A stretch of 64,000 bases of DNA from Rhizobium sp. R635 (GCF_002211285.1 NZ_LOKX01000016.1:1-64000); one strand, 5' to 3'; shown: positions 39,401-49,515, numbered from the stretch's first letter. Notes: a model not told the origin generated them from the sequence alone. Program-made: numbers and translations.

Positions 39401-39950
39401 GCTGTTCGGCGAGAAGGAGCGCAGCGATCGTTCGCTGGAGAAAGGCAGGCTGATCCACCGTATGCTGCAGGCGCTTCCCGATATTCCGGCCGGCGAACGG
39501 CCCGATGCCGCGCAGCGCTATGGCGAACGGGCGGCGCGGTTCTGGCCGGAGGCCGAGCGGCGCAAGCTCATCGATTCGGTTCTGAAACTATTAAACGAGG
39601 AGGGCCTGCAGCCGGTCCTCGGCCGGGAGGCGCGGCCCGAGGTCTCGATCATGGGCACGTTGACGCTCGACGGCAGACGCTATGCCGTTTCCGGCCGTAT
39701 CGACCGGCTCGCCGTGCTTGCCGATCGTGTCGTCATTCTCGACTACAAGACCAACCGGGTGCCGCCGGCGACCGAGGAGGCGATCCCTTCCGCGCATAAG
39801 GCCCAGCTCGCGATCTATCGCGAGATCCTGGCGCCGCTCTATCCCGGCAAGCGCATCGACTGCATGCTCGTCTATACCGAGAATGCGTCGCTCTACACGC
39901 TGAGCGAAAAGGCGCTCGGTTTGGCGCTTGCAGGACTCAAGACAAAGTGA
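36396..39950 (+). CDS. addA: Double-strand break repair helicase-nuclease AddA
   Basis: An 1184-residue UvrD-like helicase with a C-terminal nuclease. Walker A is ANAGSGKT (about 38-45), motif [15 protein letters not shown], motif [16 protein letters not shown], motif [14 protein letters not shown] and motif [17 protein letters not shown]. The nuclease acid-lysine motif is ILDYKTNRV (about 1116-1124). It provides the motor and one of the two nucleases of AddAB. ATG 36396 lies inside the end of addB (8-base overlap) with AGGAAGG upstream. trxA follows after 71 bases and may be partly read through. Confidence 0.95.
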   Translation: MNDVTDLPDDDDPGAWIGWTTIQQAIASDPVRSAWVSANAGSGKTHVLTQRVIRLLLAGARPSAILCLTYTKAAASEMSNRVFERLAEWVVLDDEDLSRRIGQIEGTAPDRIKLAEARRLFAKALETPGGLKIQTIHAFCEALLHQFPLEANVAGHFSVLDDRAAAALLSDARRALLTATAPAQDRALAEAFAYVLNLGDESGLENLLGDIVANRNAIRRFTAAADQHGGVELVLRKRLGLASDDTERGIAAQYWPLPGLSGSTLELYLSLADHKGGAKAQEVAYGLRLAGRERDDARRAEMLEKIFLTAAKGEPKADSQFLVKAMLAEAPELADAIAAARAHVAASRDRLKLMRMYGATHAALVLADRLNKDYEELKKQRSQLDFEDLITRTADLLTKSGVGPWIHYKLDRGIDHILVDEAQDTSPIQWSVIQSLAEDFFSGESARPIVRTLFAVGDEKQSIYSFQGARPERFSEESDRTRRRVSDSGQSFSSVRLPLSFRSTADVLEAVDHIFKEPDNARGLSALGEPVVHRSSRIGHPGAVDFWEMVAPEAVVKEEDWTAPFDATPESAPAAILARRIAHSIGTLVGRETIVEKGKERLIEAGDILVLVRKRDAFVNALTRALKRRGDIPVAGADRLVLTSHIAVQDLLALGRFLLLPEDDLSLAAVLKSPLFDLSEEDVFSIAALRGDNESVWSHLRKFAADGTERFRAAVEKLELFLRQSRSLSVHDFYARVLGSHGGRRQFLARLGTEVSDILDEFLTFTLDHESSGLPGLQSFISTLELEAPEVKREQDKGRNEVRIMTVHASKGLEAPIVFLVDGGSKAFTHTHMPKLRLIESPSGEPPMPVWVPVSDLANSLTQSDAARVQRLAEEEYRRLLYVAMTRAADRLVVCGYRGVRENNDTWHKMISTALREDHPYVEVATFSGPDGEWQGTRWRVPRVDRSFERLDRSQHHESQEALPDGLLRPLPPQAELPRPLSPSGAGTIVDEDEGGLLITSPLFGEKERSDRSLEKGRLIHRMLQALPDIPAGERPDAAQRYGERAARFWPEAERRKLIDSVLKLLNEEGLQPVLGREARPEVSIMGTLTLDGRRYAVSGRIDRLAVLADRVVILDYKTNRVPPATEEAIPSAHKAQLAIYREILAPLYPGKRIDCMLVYTENASLYTLSEKALGLALAGLKTK

Positions 39951-40021
39951 AATACCGGACATTGAAATTTCGGCACCGCACCATCACATGTGGTTCAACA
40001 CTTGAGTTAAAGGAGCAGCCC

Positions 40022-40342
40022 ATGGCTACCGTGAAAGTCGATATCAATAACTTCCAGTCGGAAGTTCTGGAATCCGCAGAACCCGTCGTCGTCGATTTCT
40101 GGGCTGAATGGTGCGGCCCGTGCAAGATGATTGCTCCGAGCCTCGAAGAAATCGCCGTCGAGATGGAAGGCAAGGTCAAGGTCGCCAAGCTCAACATCGA
40201 CGAGAATCCGGAACTCGCCGCCCAGTTCGGCGTGCGCTCCATTCCGACGCTTGCGATCTTCAAGGGCGGCGAAGTGGCCGATATCTCGGTCGGCGCCAAG
40301 CCGAAGACGGCTCTTTCGAACTGGATTTCGAACGCCGCCTGA
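40022..40342 (+). CDS. trxA: Thioredoxin 1
   Basis: A 106-residue thioredoxin with the redox motif WCGPC (30-34) and the cis-proline loop [11 protein letters not shown]. It is a cytoplasmic general disulphide reductase supplying ribonucleotide reductase and others. The start at 40022 is fixed by AAAGGAG with seven bases between. The addA-trxA gap is AT-richer and may contain its own promoter. A strong terminator follows. Confidence 0.97.
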   Translation: MATVKVDINNFQSEVLESAEPVVVDFWAEWCGPCKMIAPSLEEIAVEMEGKVKVAKLNIDENPELAAQFGVRSIPTLAIFKGGEVADISVGAKPKTALSNWISNAA

Positions 40343-40356
40343 TTGGTATCGCCTAC

Positions 40357-40392
40357 ATGAAAAAAGCCCGGCTTCGACCGGGCTTTTTTCAT
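40357..40392. terminator. Bidirectional terminator between trxA and folC
   Basis: ATGAAAAAAGCCCGG and CCGGGCTTTTTTCAT are perfect inverted repeats around CTTCGA. Six Ts follow the GC stem on either strand, so it can end trxA (plus) and folC (minus). Confidence 0.92.
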
Positions 40393-40417
40393 TTCACATT
40401 CCTTCGTTTCGCCCGCT

Positions 40418-41770
40418 TCACTTCGGAGGCGTGCCGTTGTCGGCAAGCACATCGCCGACGAGATAGAGGGAGCCGCCGATCAGGATACGCGGCGGCAGCG
40501 CCTCTGGGTCGAGGGCGGATTTTATCGCTTCCAGCGCATCACCGACCGTCGACATCGGTTCGGCGACCAGGCCGGCATCATAGGCGGCATTCGACAGGAT
40601 CACCGGGTCGATCACCGCATCGCTGCCGCGGATCGGCACGCAGAAAACCTTCTCGACCAGGCCTGCGAAGGCCTTGAAATAACCGATCGGATCCTTGGTG
40701 TTGATCATGCCGGTGATCAGGAACAGCGGCCGTGGCTGGCGCTCTTCGAAATTGGCCATGGCTTCGGCGATCACCTCGCCGGCGCCGGGATTGTGCCCGC
40801 CATCGACCCAGATCTCGGCGCCGGCGGGCGCATGCTGCATCAGCCGGCCTTCGCTCAGGCGCTGCAGCCGGCCCGGCCATTCCACCAAATTCATCGCCTT
40901 TTCCATCATCGTCTCGGTGACGGTGAAGCCAGCGGCCTTGACGGCGCGGATGGCGGCGGCAGCATTGGCATATTGATGGCGGCCGGGAAGGCGCGGTAGC
41001 GGCAGATCGGCAAGCCCATACTCGTCCTGATAGACGAGCCGGCCATATTCCTCGTGCGCCATGAAATCCTGCCCGAAGACCGCACTCGGGCAATGCAGCC
41101 GCTCGGCCGTCGACATCAGCACGTCGAGGGCGGCGTCATATTCCTGATGGCCGATGACGACGGGCAATCCCGGCTTCATGATGCCGGCCTTTTCGGCGGC
41201 GATCAGTTCGACCCTGTCGCCGAGATAGGGCTGGTGATCCAGCGAGATCGGCATGATGACCGAGACGGCCGGATCGGAAATGACATTGGTGGCGTCGAAA
41301 CGGCCGCCGAGGCCGACTTCGATGATCGCGGCATCGGCCGGATGTTCGGAAAATAGGATGAAGGTGACTGCCGTCAGAATTTCGAAGACGGTGATGTGCT
41401 GCCCGGCATTGGCATCGGCCACGCGTCGCAGGGCCTCGGCAAAGACGGCGTCATCGACAAGCTGCCCGCGTCCGCCCGCCACGCCGATGCGATAACGCTC
41501 GTGCCAATTGACGAGATGCGGTGAGGTGTGGACGTGAGCGCTATAGCCGCCGGCTTCGAGCAGGGCGCGGCAGAAGGCGGTGACCGACCCTTTGCCGTTG
41601 GTGCCGGCGACATGAATCACCGGCGGCAATTTCTTGTGCGGATTGCCGAGCACATCGAGAAGACGGATGATGCGATCAAGAGACAGATCGAACCCCTTGG
41701 GATGCAATCCCATGAGTTTTTCGATCTCTTGCGCTGCCTCACTCACCGCGGTTTGGCCTCTGGGTATCAT
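40418..41770 (-). CDS. folC: Bifunctional folylpolyglutamate / dihydrofolate synthase FolC
   Basis: A 450-residue Mur-ligase-family enzyme that joins glutamate to dihydropteroate and to folates. The P-loop GTNGKGS is at 56-62 in PVIHVAGTNGKGSVTAF, with HTSPHLVNWHERYRI, IEVGLGGRFDATNV and VDGGHNPGAGEV further on. The start is not certain: ATG 41770, or the GTG eight codons later, which has AGAGG ahead of it. It is the last gene of trpF-trpB-trpA-accD-folC, 27 bases after accD. Confidence 0.95.
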   Translation of the reverse strand: MIPRGQTAVSEAAQEIEKLMGLHPKGFDLSLDRIIRLLDVLGNPHKKLPPVIHVAGTNGKGSVTAFCRALLEAGGYSAHVHTSPHLVNWHERYRIGVAGGRGQLVDDAVFAEALRRVADANAGQHITVFEILTAVTFILFSEHPADAAIIEVGLGGRFDATNVISDPAVSVIMPISLDHQPYLGDRVELIAAEKAGIMKPGLPVVIGHQEYDAALDVLMSTAERLHCPSAVFGQDFMAHEEYGRLVYQDEYGLADLPLPRLPGRHQYANAAAAIRAVKAAGFTVTETMMEKAMNLVEWPGRLQRLSEGRLMQHAPAGAEIWVDGGHNPGAGEVIAEAMANFEERQPRPLFLITGMINTKDPIGYFKAFAGLVEKVFCVPIRGSDAVIDPVILSNAAYDAGLVAEPMSTVGDALEAIKSALDPEALPPRILIGGSLYLVGDVLADNGTPPK

Positions 41771-41797
41771 TTCGGCACCCCGCCCGTTTGCCTGATA

Positions 41798-42703
41798 TCA
41801 GGCGCTCGCCGCCAGGGCGATCGCTCCGCGAGTCACGTCGTTGGCTGCCGAGACGGGCTTCTTCGTCAGGATCTTCAGAAGACGCGCCAGCGTTTCCGGA
41901 ATGTCGTGACGCTTAACGACCATGTCGACCATACCATGTTCCAGCAGATATTCGGAGGTCTGGAAGCCCTCGGGCAGTTTTTCACGCAGCGTCTGCTCGA
42001 TCACGCGCTTGCCGGCAAAGCCGATTTCTGCGCCGGGCTCGGCCAGATGGATATCGCCGAGCATGGCATAGGAGGCCGTGACGCCGCCCGTCGTCGGATT
42101 GGTCAGTACGACGACATAAGGCTGGCCGGATTCCTTGAGCAGATCGACGGCAACGGTCGTGCGCGGCAACTGCATCAGCGAGAGAATGCCTTCCTGCATG
42201 CGCGCGCCGCCGGAAGCGGGGAACATAACCAGCGGGCATTTTTCCGACGTCGCACGTTCGAAAGCCTTGACGATCGCCTCGCCGGCAGCAATGCCGAGCG
42301 AACCGCCGATGAAGTTGAACTCGTGCACGACGGCAACGAGTTTCAGGCCCTGCACCTTTCCGAGGCCGGCGAGGATCGTGTCCTCCTGCTCGGTCTTCAG
42401 GCGGCTGTCGCGGAGACGATCGCTGTATTTCTTCGAATCGCGGAACTTCAGCGGGTCCTGGACGACCTTCGGCTGCGGCAGCGCTTCGTATTCACCGTTG
42501 TCGAAAAGATCGGCAAGGCGAGCCTTGGCCGGCATCTTCATGTGATAACCAGATGCCGGAATCACCCATTTGTTGGATTCCAGGTCCTTATGGAAGACCA
42601 TCTCGCCCGTTTCCGGGCACTTGATCCAGAGGTTCTCCGGCACTTCGCGACGGCCCAGCATGGAATTGATCCGCGGGCGAACGTAGTTGGTGATCCAGTT
42701 CAA
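41798..42703 (-). CDS. accD: Acetyl-CoA carboxylase carboxyltransferase subunit beta, AccD
   Basis: A 301-residue carboxyltransferase beta subunit for malonyl-CoA synthesis. The crotonase-like core is clear: [51 protein letters not shown] and [14 protein letters not shown]. The start is TTG 42703 ([16 protein letters not shown]) with AGGAGA seven bases upstream. The N-terminal zinc ribbon is degenerate: only C29 of the usual CxxC...CxxC set remains (residues T32, I48 and S51 stand at the other three places), so no zinc should be bound there. It lies after trpA, separated by a dispersed repeat. Confidence 0.95.
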   Translation of the reverse strand: MNWITNYVRPRINSMLGRREVPENLWIKCPETGEMVFHKDLESNKWVIPASGYHMKMPAKARLADLFDNGEYEALPQPKVVQDPLKFRDSKKYSDRLRDSRLKTEQEDTILAGLGKVQGLKLVAVVHEFNFIGGSLGIAAGEAIVKAFERATSEKCPLVMFPASGGARMQEGILSLMQLPRTTVAVDLLKESGQPYVVVLTNPTTGGVTASYAMLGDIHLAEPGAEIGFAGKRVIEQTLREKLPEGFQTSEYLLEHGMVDMVVKRHDIPETLARLLKILTKKPVSAANDVTRGAIALAASA

Positions 42704-42722
42704 CTCGAATTCTCCTGATTGA

Positions 42723-42828
42723 CTAAAGCGCGTCACGATCTTTCAGATCGGTTTCCACGCTTTAGATCTTTGTTTTCCCGCAGTCGTTGCCGCAAAACCG
42801 CTGCACACTTTTGCGCGACATGCTCTAA
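42723..42828 (-). repeat. Dispersed Rhizobiaceae intergenic mosaic repeat
   Basis: A 106-base element between trpA and accD made of two hairpin modules. In one, CTAAAGCG (42723-42730) pairs with CGCTTTAG (42758-42765), with an inner CGATCT-TTC-AGATCG hairpin. In the other, CGCAAAA (42791-42797) pairs with TTTTGCG (42809-42815). On the minus strand it begins TTAGAGCATGTCGCGCAAAA, a sequence I recognise as abundant in rhizobial intergenic regions, in the style of RIME-type mosaic elements. It would be transcribed inside the trp-accD message and could tune expression or stability. Confidence 0.65.
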
Positions 42829-42844
42829 TACCAATGTGGGGAAA

Positions 42845-43684
42845 CTATTCGGCAGCAACAAGGCGCGCCGAACGTGTTCCGGAGGAAAGGCCGCGCACTA
42901 GCGTTGCGACTGCCTGAACCGTATCTGCCGTGGCCTTCCCGTCTTTCGTCAAGCTGGTCGCGACCTGATTGACGATGGCGGTGCCGACGACGACACCATC
43001 GGCCGAACCGCCGATGACCTTCGCATGCTCCGCCGTCTTGACGCCGAAGCCGACGCAGACAGGCAGCTCCGTATGCTGCTTGATGCGCTGGACGGCGCCC
43101 GACACCAGCGACGGATCGGGCAGCGCCGAGCCGGTGATGCCGTTCATCGAGACGTAGTAGACGAAGCCGGAGGTGTTCTTCAACACGGCCGGCAGGCGCT
43201 TCTCGTCGGTGGTCGGCGTCGCCAGGCGAATGAAATTGATGCCTTTGCGGATTGCCGGAATGCAGAGTTCGTCATCCATCTCCGGCGGCAGGTCGACGAC
43301 GATCAGGCCGTCGATACCGGCAGCGATCGCGTCATCGAGGAATTTTTCGACGCCGTAGATGTAGATCGGATTGTAATAGCCCATCATGACGATCGGCGTC
43401 GCATCGTTGGTCTTGCGGAAATCGGCCGCCAGCTGCAGCGTCTTCTTCAGCGTCTGGCCGCCTTTCAGCGCGCGCTGGCCGGCCAGCTGGATCGCCGGTC
43501 CATCGGCCATCGGATCGGAAAAGGGCATGCCGAGCTCGATAATGTCGGAGCCCGCTTCCGGCAGCGCCTTCATGATGCCGAGAGACGTATCGTAATCAGG
43601 ATCGCCGCCCATGAAATAGGTCACAAGCGCCGGACGGCCCTCGGCCTTCAGCTCGGCAAAGCGTTTGTCCATGCGTGCGGTCAT
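42845..43684 (-). CDS. trpA: Tryptophan synthase alpha chain
   Basis: A 279-residue TIM-barrel subunit that cleaves indole-3-glycerol phosphate and channels indole to TrpB. The catalytic acids are E50 and D61 in [17 protein letters not shown]; the phosphate loop is in [12 protein letters not shown] and [10 protein letters not shown]. It begins three bases after the trpB stop, so the two subunits are probably made in balance. It is third of trpF-trpB-trpA. Confidence 0.97.
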   Translation of the reverse strand: MTARMDKRFAELKAEGRPALVTYFMGGDPDYDTSLGIMKALPEAGSDIIELGMPFSDPMADGPAIQLAGQRALKGGQTLKKTLQLAADFRKTNDATPIVMMGYYNPIYIYGVEKFLDDAIAAGIDGLIVVDLPPEMDDELCIPAIRKGINFIRLATPTTDEKRLPAVLKNTSGFVYYVSMNGITGSALPDPSLVSGAVQRIKQHTELPVCVGFGVKTAEHAKVIGGSADGVVVGTAIVNQVATSLTKDGKATADTVQAVATLVRGLSSGTRSARLVAAE

Positions 43685-43687
43685 GTC

Positions 43688-44908
43688 TTACAGTCCCATT
43701 CCCAGAATCTTGCCGACGGTGAAGATATCCTTGTCGCCGCGGCCGGAGAGGTTCATCAGGATGATCTCGTCCTTGCCCATTTTCGGCGCGCGCTTGATGA
43801 CCTCGGCAATCGCATGCGCGGCCTCGAGCGCCGGGATGATGCCTTCGAGACGGGTCAGAGTCTGGAACGCCTCGAGCGCTTCATGGTCCATGATCGGCAC
43901 GTAATCGACGCGGCCGATATCGCTCAGCCAGGAATGTTCGGGGCCGATGCCGGGATAATCGAGACCGGCTGAAATCGAGTGGCCTTCCTTGATCTGGCCG
44001 TCGCCATCCTGCAGCAGATAGGTACGGTTGCCGTGCAGCACGCCAGGCGAACCGGCGGTGATCGAAGCGCAATGTTCGTCGCCCTGCAGGCCCTTGCCGC
44101 CGGCTTCGACGCCGACGATCTTCACGGAGGAATCGTCGAGGAAGGGGTGGAAGATGCCGATCGCATTCGAGCCACCGCCAACGGCAGCGACGACGAGATC
44201 CGGCAGGCGGCCTTCCGCCGCCAGCATCTGCTCTTTCGCTTCCGTGCCGATCACCGACTGGAAGTCGCGGACCATCTCCGGATAGGGATGCGGGCCGGCC
44301 GCCGTTCCGATCAGGTAATAGGTATCCTCGACATTGGTGACCCAGTCGCGAAGCGCCTCGTTCATGGCGTCCTTCAGCGTGCCGCTGCCTGCCGTCACCG
44401 GCTTCACTTCCGCGCCGAGCAGCTTCATGCGGAAAACGTTCGGCGCCTGGCGTTCGACATCGGTCGCGCCCATGTAGACGACGCAGGGAAGACCGAAGCG
44501 GGCGGCAACGGTCGCCGAGGCTACGCCATGCTGACCAGCGCCGGTTTCGGCGATGATCCGCGTCTTGCCCATGCGCTTGGCAAGCAGGATCTGGCCGATG
44601 CAGTTGTTGATCTTGTGGGAACCGGTGTGGTTCAGCTCTTCGCGCTTGAAATAGATCTTCGCGCCGCCAAGCTCGGCCGTCAGCCGTTCGGCGAAATAAA
44701 GCGGGCTCGGGCGGCCGATATAATGGGCACCGAGATGCTTCAATTCCGCCTGGAATGCCGGATCGCTCTTTGCCTTGTTCCATTCATCCTGCAGATCGAG
44801 GATCAAAGGCATCAACGTTTCGGCAACGAAACGACCGCCATAGATGCCGAAACGGCCATCTTCATCGGGGCCGGAACGGAAGGAATTCGGTTTAAGCGTT
44901 TCGTTCAC
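43688..44908 (-). CDS. trpB: Tryptophan synthase beta chain
   Basis: A 406-residue PLP enzyme that makes tryptophan from indole and serine. The PLP lysine is K99 in [29 protein letters not shown] and GGGSNAIG are the serine- and phosphate-binding loops. The start is GTG 44908 with AGGGAG six bases upstream (N-terminus [11 protein letters not shown]); an upstream in-frame TTG overlaps the trpF stop. Two bases separate the trpF stop from it. Confidence 0.97.
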   Translation of the reverse strand: MNETLKPNSFRSGPDEDGRFGIYGGRFVAETLMPLILDLQDEWNKAKSDPAFQAELKHLGAHYIGRPSPLYFAERLTAELGGAKIYFKREELNHTGSHKINNCIGQILLAKRMGKTRIIAETGAGQHGVASATVAARFGLPCVVYMGATDVERQAPNVFRMKLLGAEVKPVTAGSGTLKDAMNEALRDWVTNVEDTYYLIGTAAGPHPYPEMVRDFQSVIGTEAKEQMLAAEGRLPDLVVAAVGGGSNAIGIFHPFLDDSSVKIVGVEAGGKGLQGDEHCASITAGSPGVLHGNRTYLLQDGDGQIKEGHSISAGLDYPGIGPEHSWLSDIGRVDYVPIMDHEALEAFQTLTRLEGIIPALEAAHAIAEVIKRAPKMGKDEIILMNLSGRGDKDIFTVGKILGMGL

Positions 44909-44910
44909 TC

Positions 44911-45579
44911 TCAACTCCCTGAGGCCATGACAGGCGTATCCGCCTTTTCGACCGCATCGAAAAATTCATCGATCATCGCGACGCTCTTCACGCCGGGCGC
45001 GCTTTCGACGCCCGAGGAAACGTCGATACCACGTGTCTTGGTGGCCGATAGCGCGTCCGCGACATTGTCCTTGTTCAGCCCGCCGGAAAGCATGTAGTCG
45101 ATGCTGCCGTCGAGCCAGCTCAAAAGGCTCCAGTCGAAGGAAATCCCGTTGCCGCCGGGCAGTTCCGAACCTTTCGGCGCTTTCGCGTCGAAGAGGAAAC
45201 GGTCGGCGATGCCGATATAGGCTTCGACGCGTTTCAGATCATCGGCCGTGCGCACGGAAAAGACTTTCATGACCGGCAGGCCATAGAGCGCCTTGATCGT
45301 CAGCACATGTTCGGGGCTCTCGTTGCCATGAAGCTGCAGAATATCCGGCTTCAACAGCGATACGATCTCGTCCAGCTCGTCATTGGTGGGATCGACGACG
45401 ACGGCGACGATCTTCGCCTTGCCGCGGGCGGGTTCGGCAAGTTTGGCCGCAATATCCGGTTCGACGTAACGCGGGCTCTTTTCGAAGAAGATAAAACCGA
45501 TATGGGTCGCGCCGCGTTTCAGCGCACGATCGATCGCTTCGGGCGTCTTCAAGCCACAGATCTTGATATCGGGTTTCAT
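44911..45579 (-). CDS. trpF: Phosphoribosylanthranilate isomerase
   Basis: A 222-residue TIM-barrel isomerase of tryptophan synthesis. The catalytic cysteine is C8 in DIKICGLK and the catalytic aspartate is D131 in FLFDAKAP; the phosphate-binding end is [11 protein letters not shown] and GIDVSSGVE. It is the first gene of the run trpF-trpB-trpA-accD-folC. The 74 bases upstream, to the neighbouring metallopeptidase gene, must hold the promoter. trpE, trpG, trpD and trpC are not in the window. Confidence 0.96.
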   Translation of the reverse strand: MKPDIKICGLKTPEAIDRALKRGATHIGFIFFEKSPRYVEPDIAAKLAEPARGKAKIVAVVVDPTNDELDEIVSLLKPDILQLHGNESPEHVLTIKALYGLPVMKVFSVRTADDLKRVEAYIGIADRFLFDAKAPKGSELPGGNGISFDWSLLSWLDGSIDYMLSGGLNKDNVADALSATKTRGIDVSSGVESAPGVKSVAMIDEFFDAVEKADTPVMASGS

Positions 45580-45653
45580 GGCAGCGAAGTGACACGAAAT
45601 GCGGCAAGAGTCGAGCCAATTTGCGTGGAACGCTGCATTTAGCGGACGCTCAG

Positions 45654-46412
45654 CTAATCGAAATCAATGGCGTGCAATTGGCTACCGTGCCGCTTCAGCC
45701 AGGATTTCGCGTCCTCCATGCCGGGGCAAAGCTTTTTGCAAAGCGCCCAGAAACGAGGCCCGTGGTTCATCTCCTTGAGATGGGCAACTTCGTGGGCGGC
45801 GAGATAATCGATCACCGAAGGCGGCGCCATGACGATGCGCCAGGAAAAGCTCAAGTTTCCTTCCGACGAGCAGGAGCCCCACCGGCTGCGGGTATCCTTC
45901 ATCGAGATCGACCGTATCGGCGCCCGGATCGTTGCGGCATGCATCGTCGCCAGTCGTTCGAGATCGGCCCGCGCCTCCTTCTTGAGAAAGGCCGCGATGC
46001 GCCGCCCGACATGTTCGGGCATGCCGCTGACGCGCAGCACGGGGCTGCCGTCCACAGAGACCACCTCCGTCAAGCCGCGCAGGCTGCCGGTGTGCTCGAT
46101 GCGATGAGAAACGCCGCGCAGGAGGATCTTGCCGCCGTCGCTTAAGCCCGTATCGGTCGAAAACTTCGCAAGCCTGGTGAGCAGCCATCCCTGGTGCCGA
46201 TCGAGGAAGGCATTGACCTCACGCGCAGCAAGGCCTCTCGGCACCGTCATCTTGAGGGCTCGCCCGCCCGGCTCGATGCGCAGCGTGATGCGCGTCGCCT
46301 GGTCATGCTGCTTGATGGTCAGGGGCATGAGCCGGCCGGCGACGTCAAGCGTCCGCGTTTCGGGCGGAGCCGGCTTTCGCGCCTTTGGCCGTGTCTTCAG
46401 AAGCGGAAACAT
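45654..46412 (-). CDS. YgjP-like zinc metallopeptidase domain protein (DUF45, M48-related)
   Basis: A 252-residue protein with a C-terminal metallopeptidase-like domain: HEVAH (207-211) in DYLAAHEVAHLKEMNHGPRF, preceded by RSRWGSCSSEGNLSFSWRI, the signature of the YgjP/DUF45 family. Two histidines and a downstream acid or histidine would bind zinc. It is without a signal peptide and probably cytoplasmic. Its substrate is unknown. It lies upstream of trpF on the same strand with 74 bases between. Confidence 0.85.
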   Translation of the reverse strand: MFPLLKTRPKARKPAPPETRTLDVAGRLMPLTIKQHDQATRITLRIEPGGRALKMTVPRGLAAREVNAFLDRHQGWLLTRLAKFSTDTGLSDGGKILLRGVSHRIEHTGSLRGLTEVVSVDGSPVLRVSGMPEHVGRRIAAFLKKEARADLERLATMHAATIRAPIRSISMKDTRSRWGSCSSEGNLSFSWRIVMAPPSVIDYLAAHEVAHLKEMNHGPRFWALCKKLCPGMEDAKSWLKRHGSQLHAIDFD

Positions 46413-46520
46413 GGGAGTTTTCTATACGATTCGCCGGGGAATCTAAACGATTGCCGGGTAGGCAGGCATGGAAAAACCGGCATCGGTGAGATGCCGGTCA
46501 TCACTTCATTGCTTGAGCCT

Positions 46521-46955
46521 TCACGGCGTCTGGAACTCCGCGACCGGGCCATTGTCGTCGCGCTTGGCGCTCTTGCGGTCACGCATGAAGCGGTCGAACT
46601 CTTCCTGGTCCTTGGCGCGGCGGAGTTCACTGAGATATTCGTCGAATTCCTCGCGCATTTCGTCAAGCTTGCGGCGCTCTTCCTCGATCCGGTCGAGCTC
46701 GGCCTTGCGCCAGTCGTCGAAGGCGACGTTGCCGGTCGAGAAATGCGGGCGATGACGGCCATGCGAACGGCGGCAGGAGGCGAAGAAGCCATCGGTCGCC
46801 TGATTGACGTCGCGCTTGAAGCCGCGCAGACGATCGCCGAAGATGATATAGGCAAGCATGGCTAGACCCAGAGGCCAGAAAACCATGAAGCCGAGAATCA
46901 TCAGGGCAATGGTAGCCGGAGTCCAATCCGGTCGAAGCAATGCTGACTGGTTCAT
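46521..46955 (-). CDS. DUF2852 domain membrane protein
   Basis: A 144-residue protein with one to two hydrophobic segments near the N-terminus (TIALMILGFMVFWPLGLAML, about 13-32, then AYIIFG), followed by a charged C-terminal half rich in Glu, Arg and Asp (about 85-125), likely coiled-coil. It fits DUF2852, an uncharacterised alphaproteobacterial family. ATG 46955 is preceded by AAGGA; the in-frame extension upstream is not conserved-looking. Its function is unknown. Confidence 0.78.
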   Translation of the reverse strand: MNQSALLRPDWTPATIALMILGFMVFWPLGLAMLAYIIFGDRLRGFKRDVNQATDGFFASCRRSHGRHRPHFSTGNVAFDDWRKAELDRIEEERRKLDEMREEFDEYLSELRRAKDQEEFDRFMRDRKSAKRDDNGPVAEFQTP

Positions 46956-47098
46956 CGTGCGGTATCCTTGCTTTCCGCGCCCGGCAAGATGCCGAACGCT
47001 GAAATCGATGTGGTTACCGCAAGAACCGCCTTCAAGGCGATTGCCCACGAAATCGGACAAGGCCTTGAATCGCCTTTTCTAATTCAGCTATCGCTGAA

Positions 47099-48376
47099 TC
47101 AGGCCGTGCGACCGCCCTTGATAACCCGCTGAACCGGGTTTTTGACGGCGGAACGGGAATGCTGGCGGACGAAGCTGACGATGCGCGGCGCGATCTCACG
47201 GCGGAACCGGGAACCGTTGAAAACGCCGTAGTGACCGACATCCGGCTGAAGATAATGCATGCGCATATCTTCGGGAATGTTGACGCAGATGGTCTGCGCC
47301 GCCTTGGTCTGGCCGACGCCCGAAATGTCGTCGTTCTCGCCTTCGACGGTCAGAAGCGCCACCTTGCGGATCGCTGCGGGATCGACGCGTTTACCGCGAT
47401 GCATCAATTCACCCTTCGGCAGGGAGTGCTTGATGAAGACCTCCTCCACCGTCTGCAGGTAGAATTCGGCGGTCAGATCCATGACGGCGAGATATTCGTC
47501 GTAGAAATCGCGGTGTTTTTCCGGCTCGCCGTCGTTCTTCACGAGATGCATGAAGAATTCCTTGTGGGCGACCAGATGGCGATCGAGATTCATCGACATG
47601 AACCCGGAAAGCTGCAGGAAGCCAGGATAGACGGGACGCATGAAGCCCGGCTGCGGCCAGGGCACGTTCATGATGACATTGTCGGAGAACCACTGCAGCG
47701 AGCGCTCCTGGGCAAGCTTGTTGACCGCCGTCGGATTGATGCGCGTGTCGATCGGGCCGCCCATCAGCGTCATCGACGAGGGAGACAGCGGATCGTTGGC
47801 TTCTTCCATCACGGCAGCGGCGGCCAGCACCGGAACGGACGGCTGACAGACGGCGATGACATGGGTGTCATGACCGAGGAAATGCAGCATCTCGATGACG
47901 TAGTCAACATAATCATCGAAATCGAACCTGCCTTCCGTCATCGGCACCATGCGGGCGTCGATCCAATCGGTGATGTAGACATCAGCGCTCGGCAGCAGCG
48001 CTTCGACCGTGCCGCGCAAGAGCGTCGCATAGTGGCCGGACATCGGCGCGACGATCAGGATACGGGGATCGCTGGCCCGGCCGGGCGGAACGTTCCGCGC
48101 GAAATGGAGGAGATTGCAGAAGGATCTCGACCAGACGACCTCTTCGCGGACGGAAACCGTCTGGTCGCCGATCGTCGTCTGCTTCAACCCGAATTCCGGC
48201 TTTCCATAGCGGCGTGTCGTGCGCTCGAACATTTCGAGGCTTGCCGCCATCGTCCGGCCGAAGGGTGTATGGGAGAACGGATTCAGCGGATTGGCATAGG
48301 CAAATCGCATAATGTCCGCTGCGGCACGAAAAGGCGCCATAGCGGCATGATTCAATTCATAAAGCTGATAGAACAT
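47099..48376 (-). CDS. phaZ: Intracellular polyhydroxybutyrate depolymerase PhaZ
   Basis: A 425-residue alpha/beta-hydrolase of the intracellular PHB depolymerase family. The nucleophile is a cysteine (C177 in VIAVCQPSVPVLAAA), as known for this family, where other lipases have serine. Catalytic His is probably in QPDVGHYGVFNGSRF near the C-terminus. It degrades stored PHB to 3-hydroxybutyrate; PHB is a major carbon store in rhizobia. ATG 48376 is preferred over an in-frame GTG four codons earlier. Length is typical and no signal peptide is present. Confidence 0.93.
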   Translation of the reverse strand: MFYQLYELNHAAMAPFRAAADIMRFAYANPLNPFSHTPFGRTMAASLEMFERTTRRYGKPEFGLKQTTIGDQTVSVREEVVWSRSFCNLLHFARNVPPGRASDPRILIVAPMSGHYATLLRGTVEALLPSADVYITDWIDARMVPMTEGRFDFDDYVDYVIEMLHFLGHDTHVIAVCQPSVPVLAAAAVMEEANDPLSPSSMTLMGGPIDTRINPTAVNKLAQERSLQWFSDNVIMNVPWPQPGFMRPVYPGFLQLSGFMSMNLDRHLVAHKEFFMHLVKNDGEPEKHRDFYDEYLAVMDLTAEFYLQTVEEVFIKHSLPKGELMHRGKRVDPAAIRKVALLTVEGENDDISGVGQTKAAQTICVNIPEDMRMHYLQPDVGHYGVFNGSRFRREIAPRIVSFVRQHSRSAVKNPVQRVIKGGRTA

Positions 48377-48512
48377 AAACGGCGCCACCTTTCTCTATCG
48401 AAAAGATGACGTCGATTGGTAGACGTCGAATCTTTCCGCACGCTGGCCCAAAACGCAGACTAACAGGTTTTTGTTGCACAGCAACATGAACGAGTCGGAC
48501 CTGCACAAGAAA

Positions 48513-48537
48513 TGCCAGAGAGTTGATCTCTGGCATA
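48513..48537 (-). terminator. Terminator downstream of the FAH-family gene
   Basis: ATGCCAGAGA and TCTCTGGCAT form a perfect 10-bp stem around five bases. Read leftward it is followed by TTCTT, a short T-rich stretch. It lies 41 bases after the stop of the FAH-family gene. Confidence 0.7.
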
Positions 48538-48578
48538 CCATACGACTGAAAACTTAAGGTTCAGCGCAAAAGGCGTCC

Positions 48579-49421
48579 TTAACGATCCGCGACGAAGGTC
48601 TGCTTCTGGCTGCCGAGGCCTTCGATGCCGAGTTCGACGACATCGCCATCCTTGAGATAACGCGGCGGCTTCATGCCCATGCCGACGCCGGGGGGCGTTC
48701 CTGTCGAGATGACATCGCCGGGATGCAGCGACATGAACTGGCTGAGATAGGAAACGATGTGAGCGACGCCATAGACCATGGTCTTGGAGGAGCCGTTCTG
48801 CATCGTCTGACCGTTGACCTTCAGCCACATGCCGAGGTTTTGCGGATCGGCGATCTCGTCCTTGGTGACCAGCCAGGGGCCGATCGGCCCGAAGGTGTCG
48901 CAGGACTTGCCCTTGGTCCACTGGCCGGCGCGTTCCGTCTGGAAAGCGCGCTCGGACACGTCATGCGACACGCAGTAGCCGGCGACATAGTCGAGCGCAT
49001 CGGCTTCGCTGACATATTTCGCCGTCTTGCCGATGACGACGCCAAGCTCGACTTCCCAATCGGTCTTTTCCGAGCCGCGCGGAATGAGAACGGTGTCGTT
49101 CGGACCAACGATCGCTGAGGTCGCCTTCATGAAGATGACAGGCTCGGGCGGCACGGTGGCGCCGGTTTCGGCGGCGTGGTCGGAGAAATTCAGGCCGATG
49201 CAGATGAATTTGCCCGTGCCGGTGACGCATGCGCCGATGCGCTCGGGGGCAAGCTCCGGAAGGCTCTTCGGATCGATCGCCGCTATCTTTGCCAGGCCCG
49301 CCGGCGAAATCGCCTCACCGCCGATATCGGCGACGTGACCGGAGAGATCGCGGATCTTGCCATCGGCATCGAGAAGCGCGGGTTTTTCGCGACCTGCTTC
49401 GCCAACACGCATCAGCTTCAT
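48579..49421 (-). CDS. Fumarylacetoacetate hydrolase family protein
   Basis: A 280-residue FAH-superfamily enzyme. The metal-binding acids are E123 and E125 in TDWEVELGVVIG and D154 in SHDVSERAFQ; FICIGLNFSDHAAE and ISTGTPPGVGMG are family hallmarks. Members include ureidoglycolate lyase, acylpyruvate hydrolase and 2-oxo-hept-3-ene-dioate isomerase types; the ureidoglycolate-lyase-like annotation is common but unproven. ATG 49421 has AGGAGGAATTCC just before it, the best ribosome-binding site in the area. It follows the glutathione-transferase-like gene by 94 bases. Confidence 0.9.
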   Translation of the reverse strand: MKLMRVGEAGREKPALLDADGKIRDLSGHVADIGGEAISPAGLAKIAAIDPKSLPELAPERIGACVTGTGKFICIGLNFSDHAAETGATVPPEPVIFMKATSAIVGPNDTVLIPRGSEKTDWEVELGVVIGKTAKYVSEADALDYVAGYCVSHDVSERAFQTERAGQWTKGKSCDTFGPIGPWLVTKDEIADPQNLGMWLKVNGQTMQNGSSKTMVYGVAHIVSYLSQFMSLHPGDVISTGTPPGVGMGMKPPRYLKDGDVVELGIEGLGSQKQTFVADR

Positions 49422-49515
49422 GGAATTCCTCCTCATCGAAAACGGATTTGCAACCACCTATGAACGAATTATTCATCGGTGTCATTACGGCTTTGACGAG
49501 AAGCGGTACGGCCTT

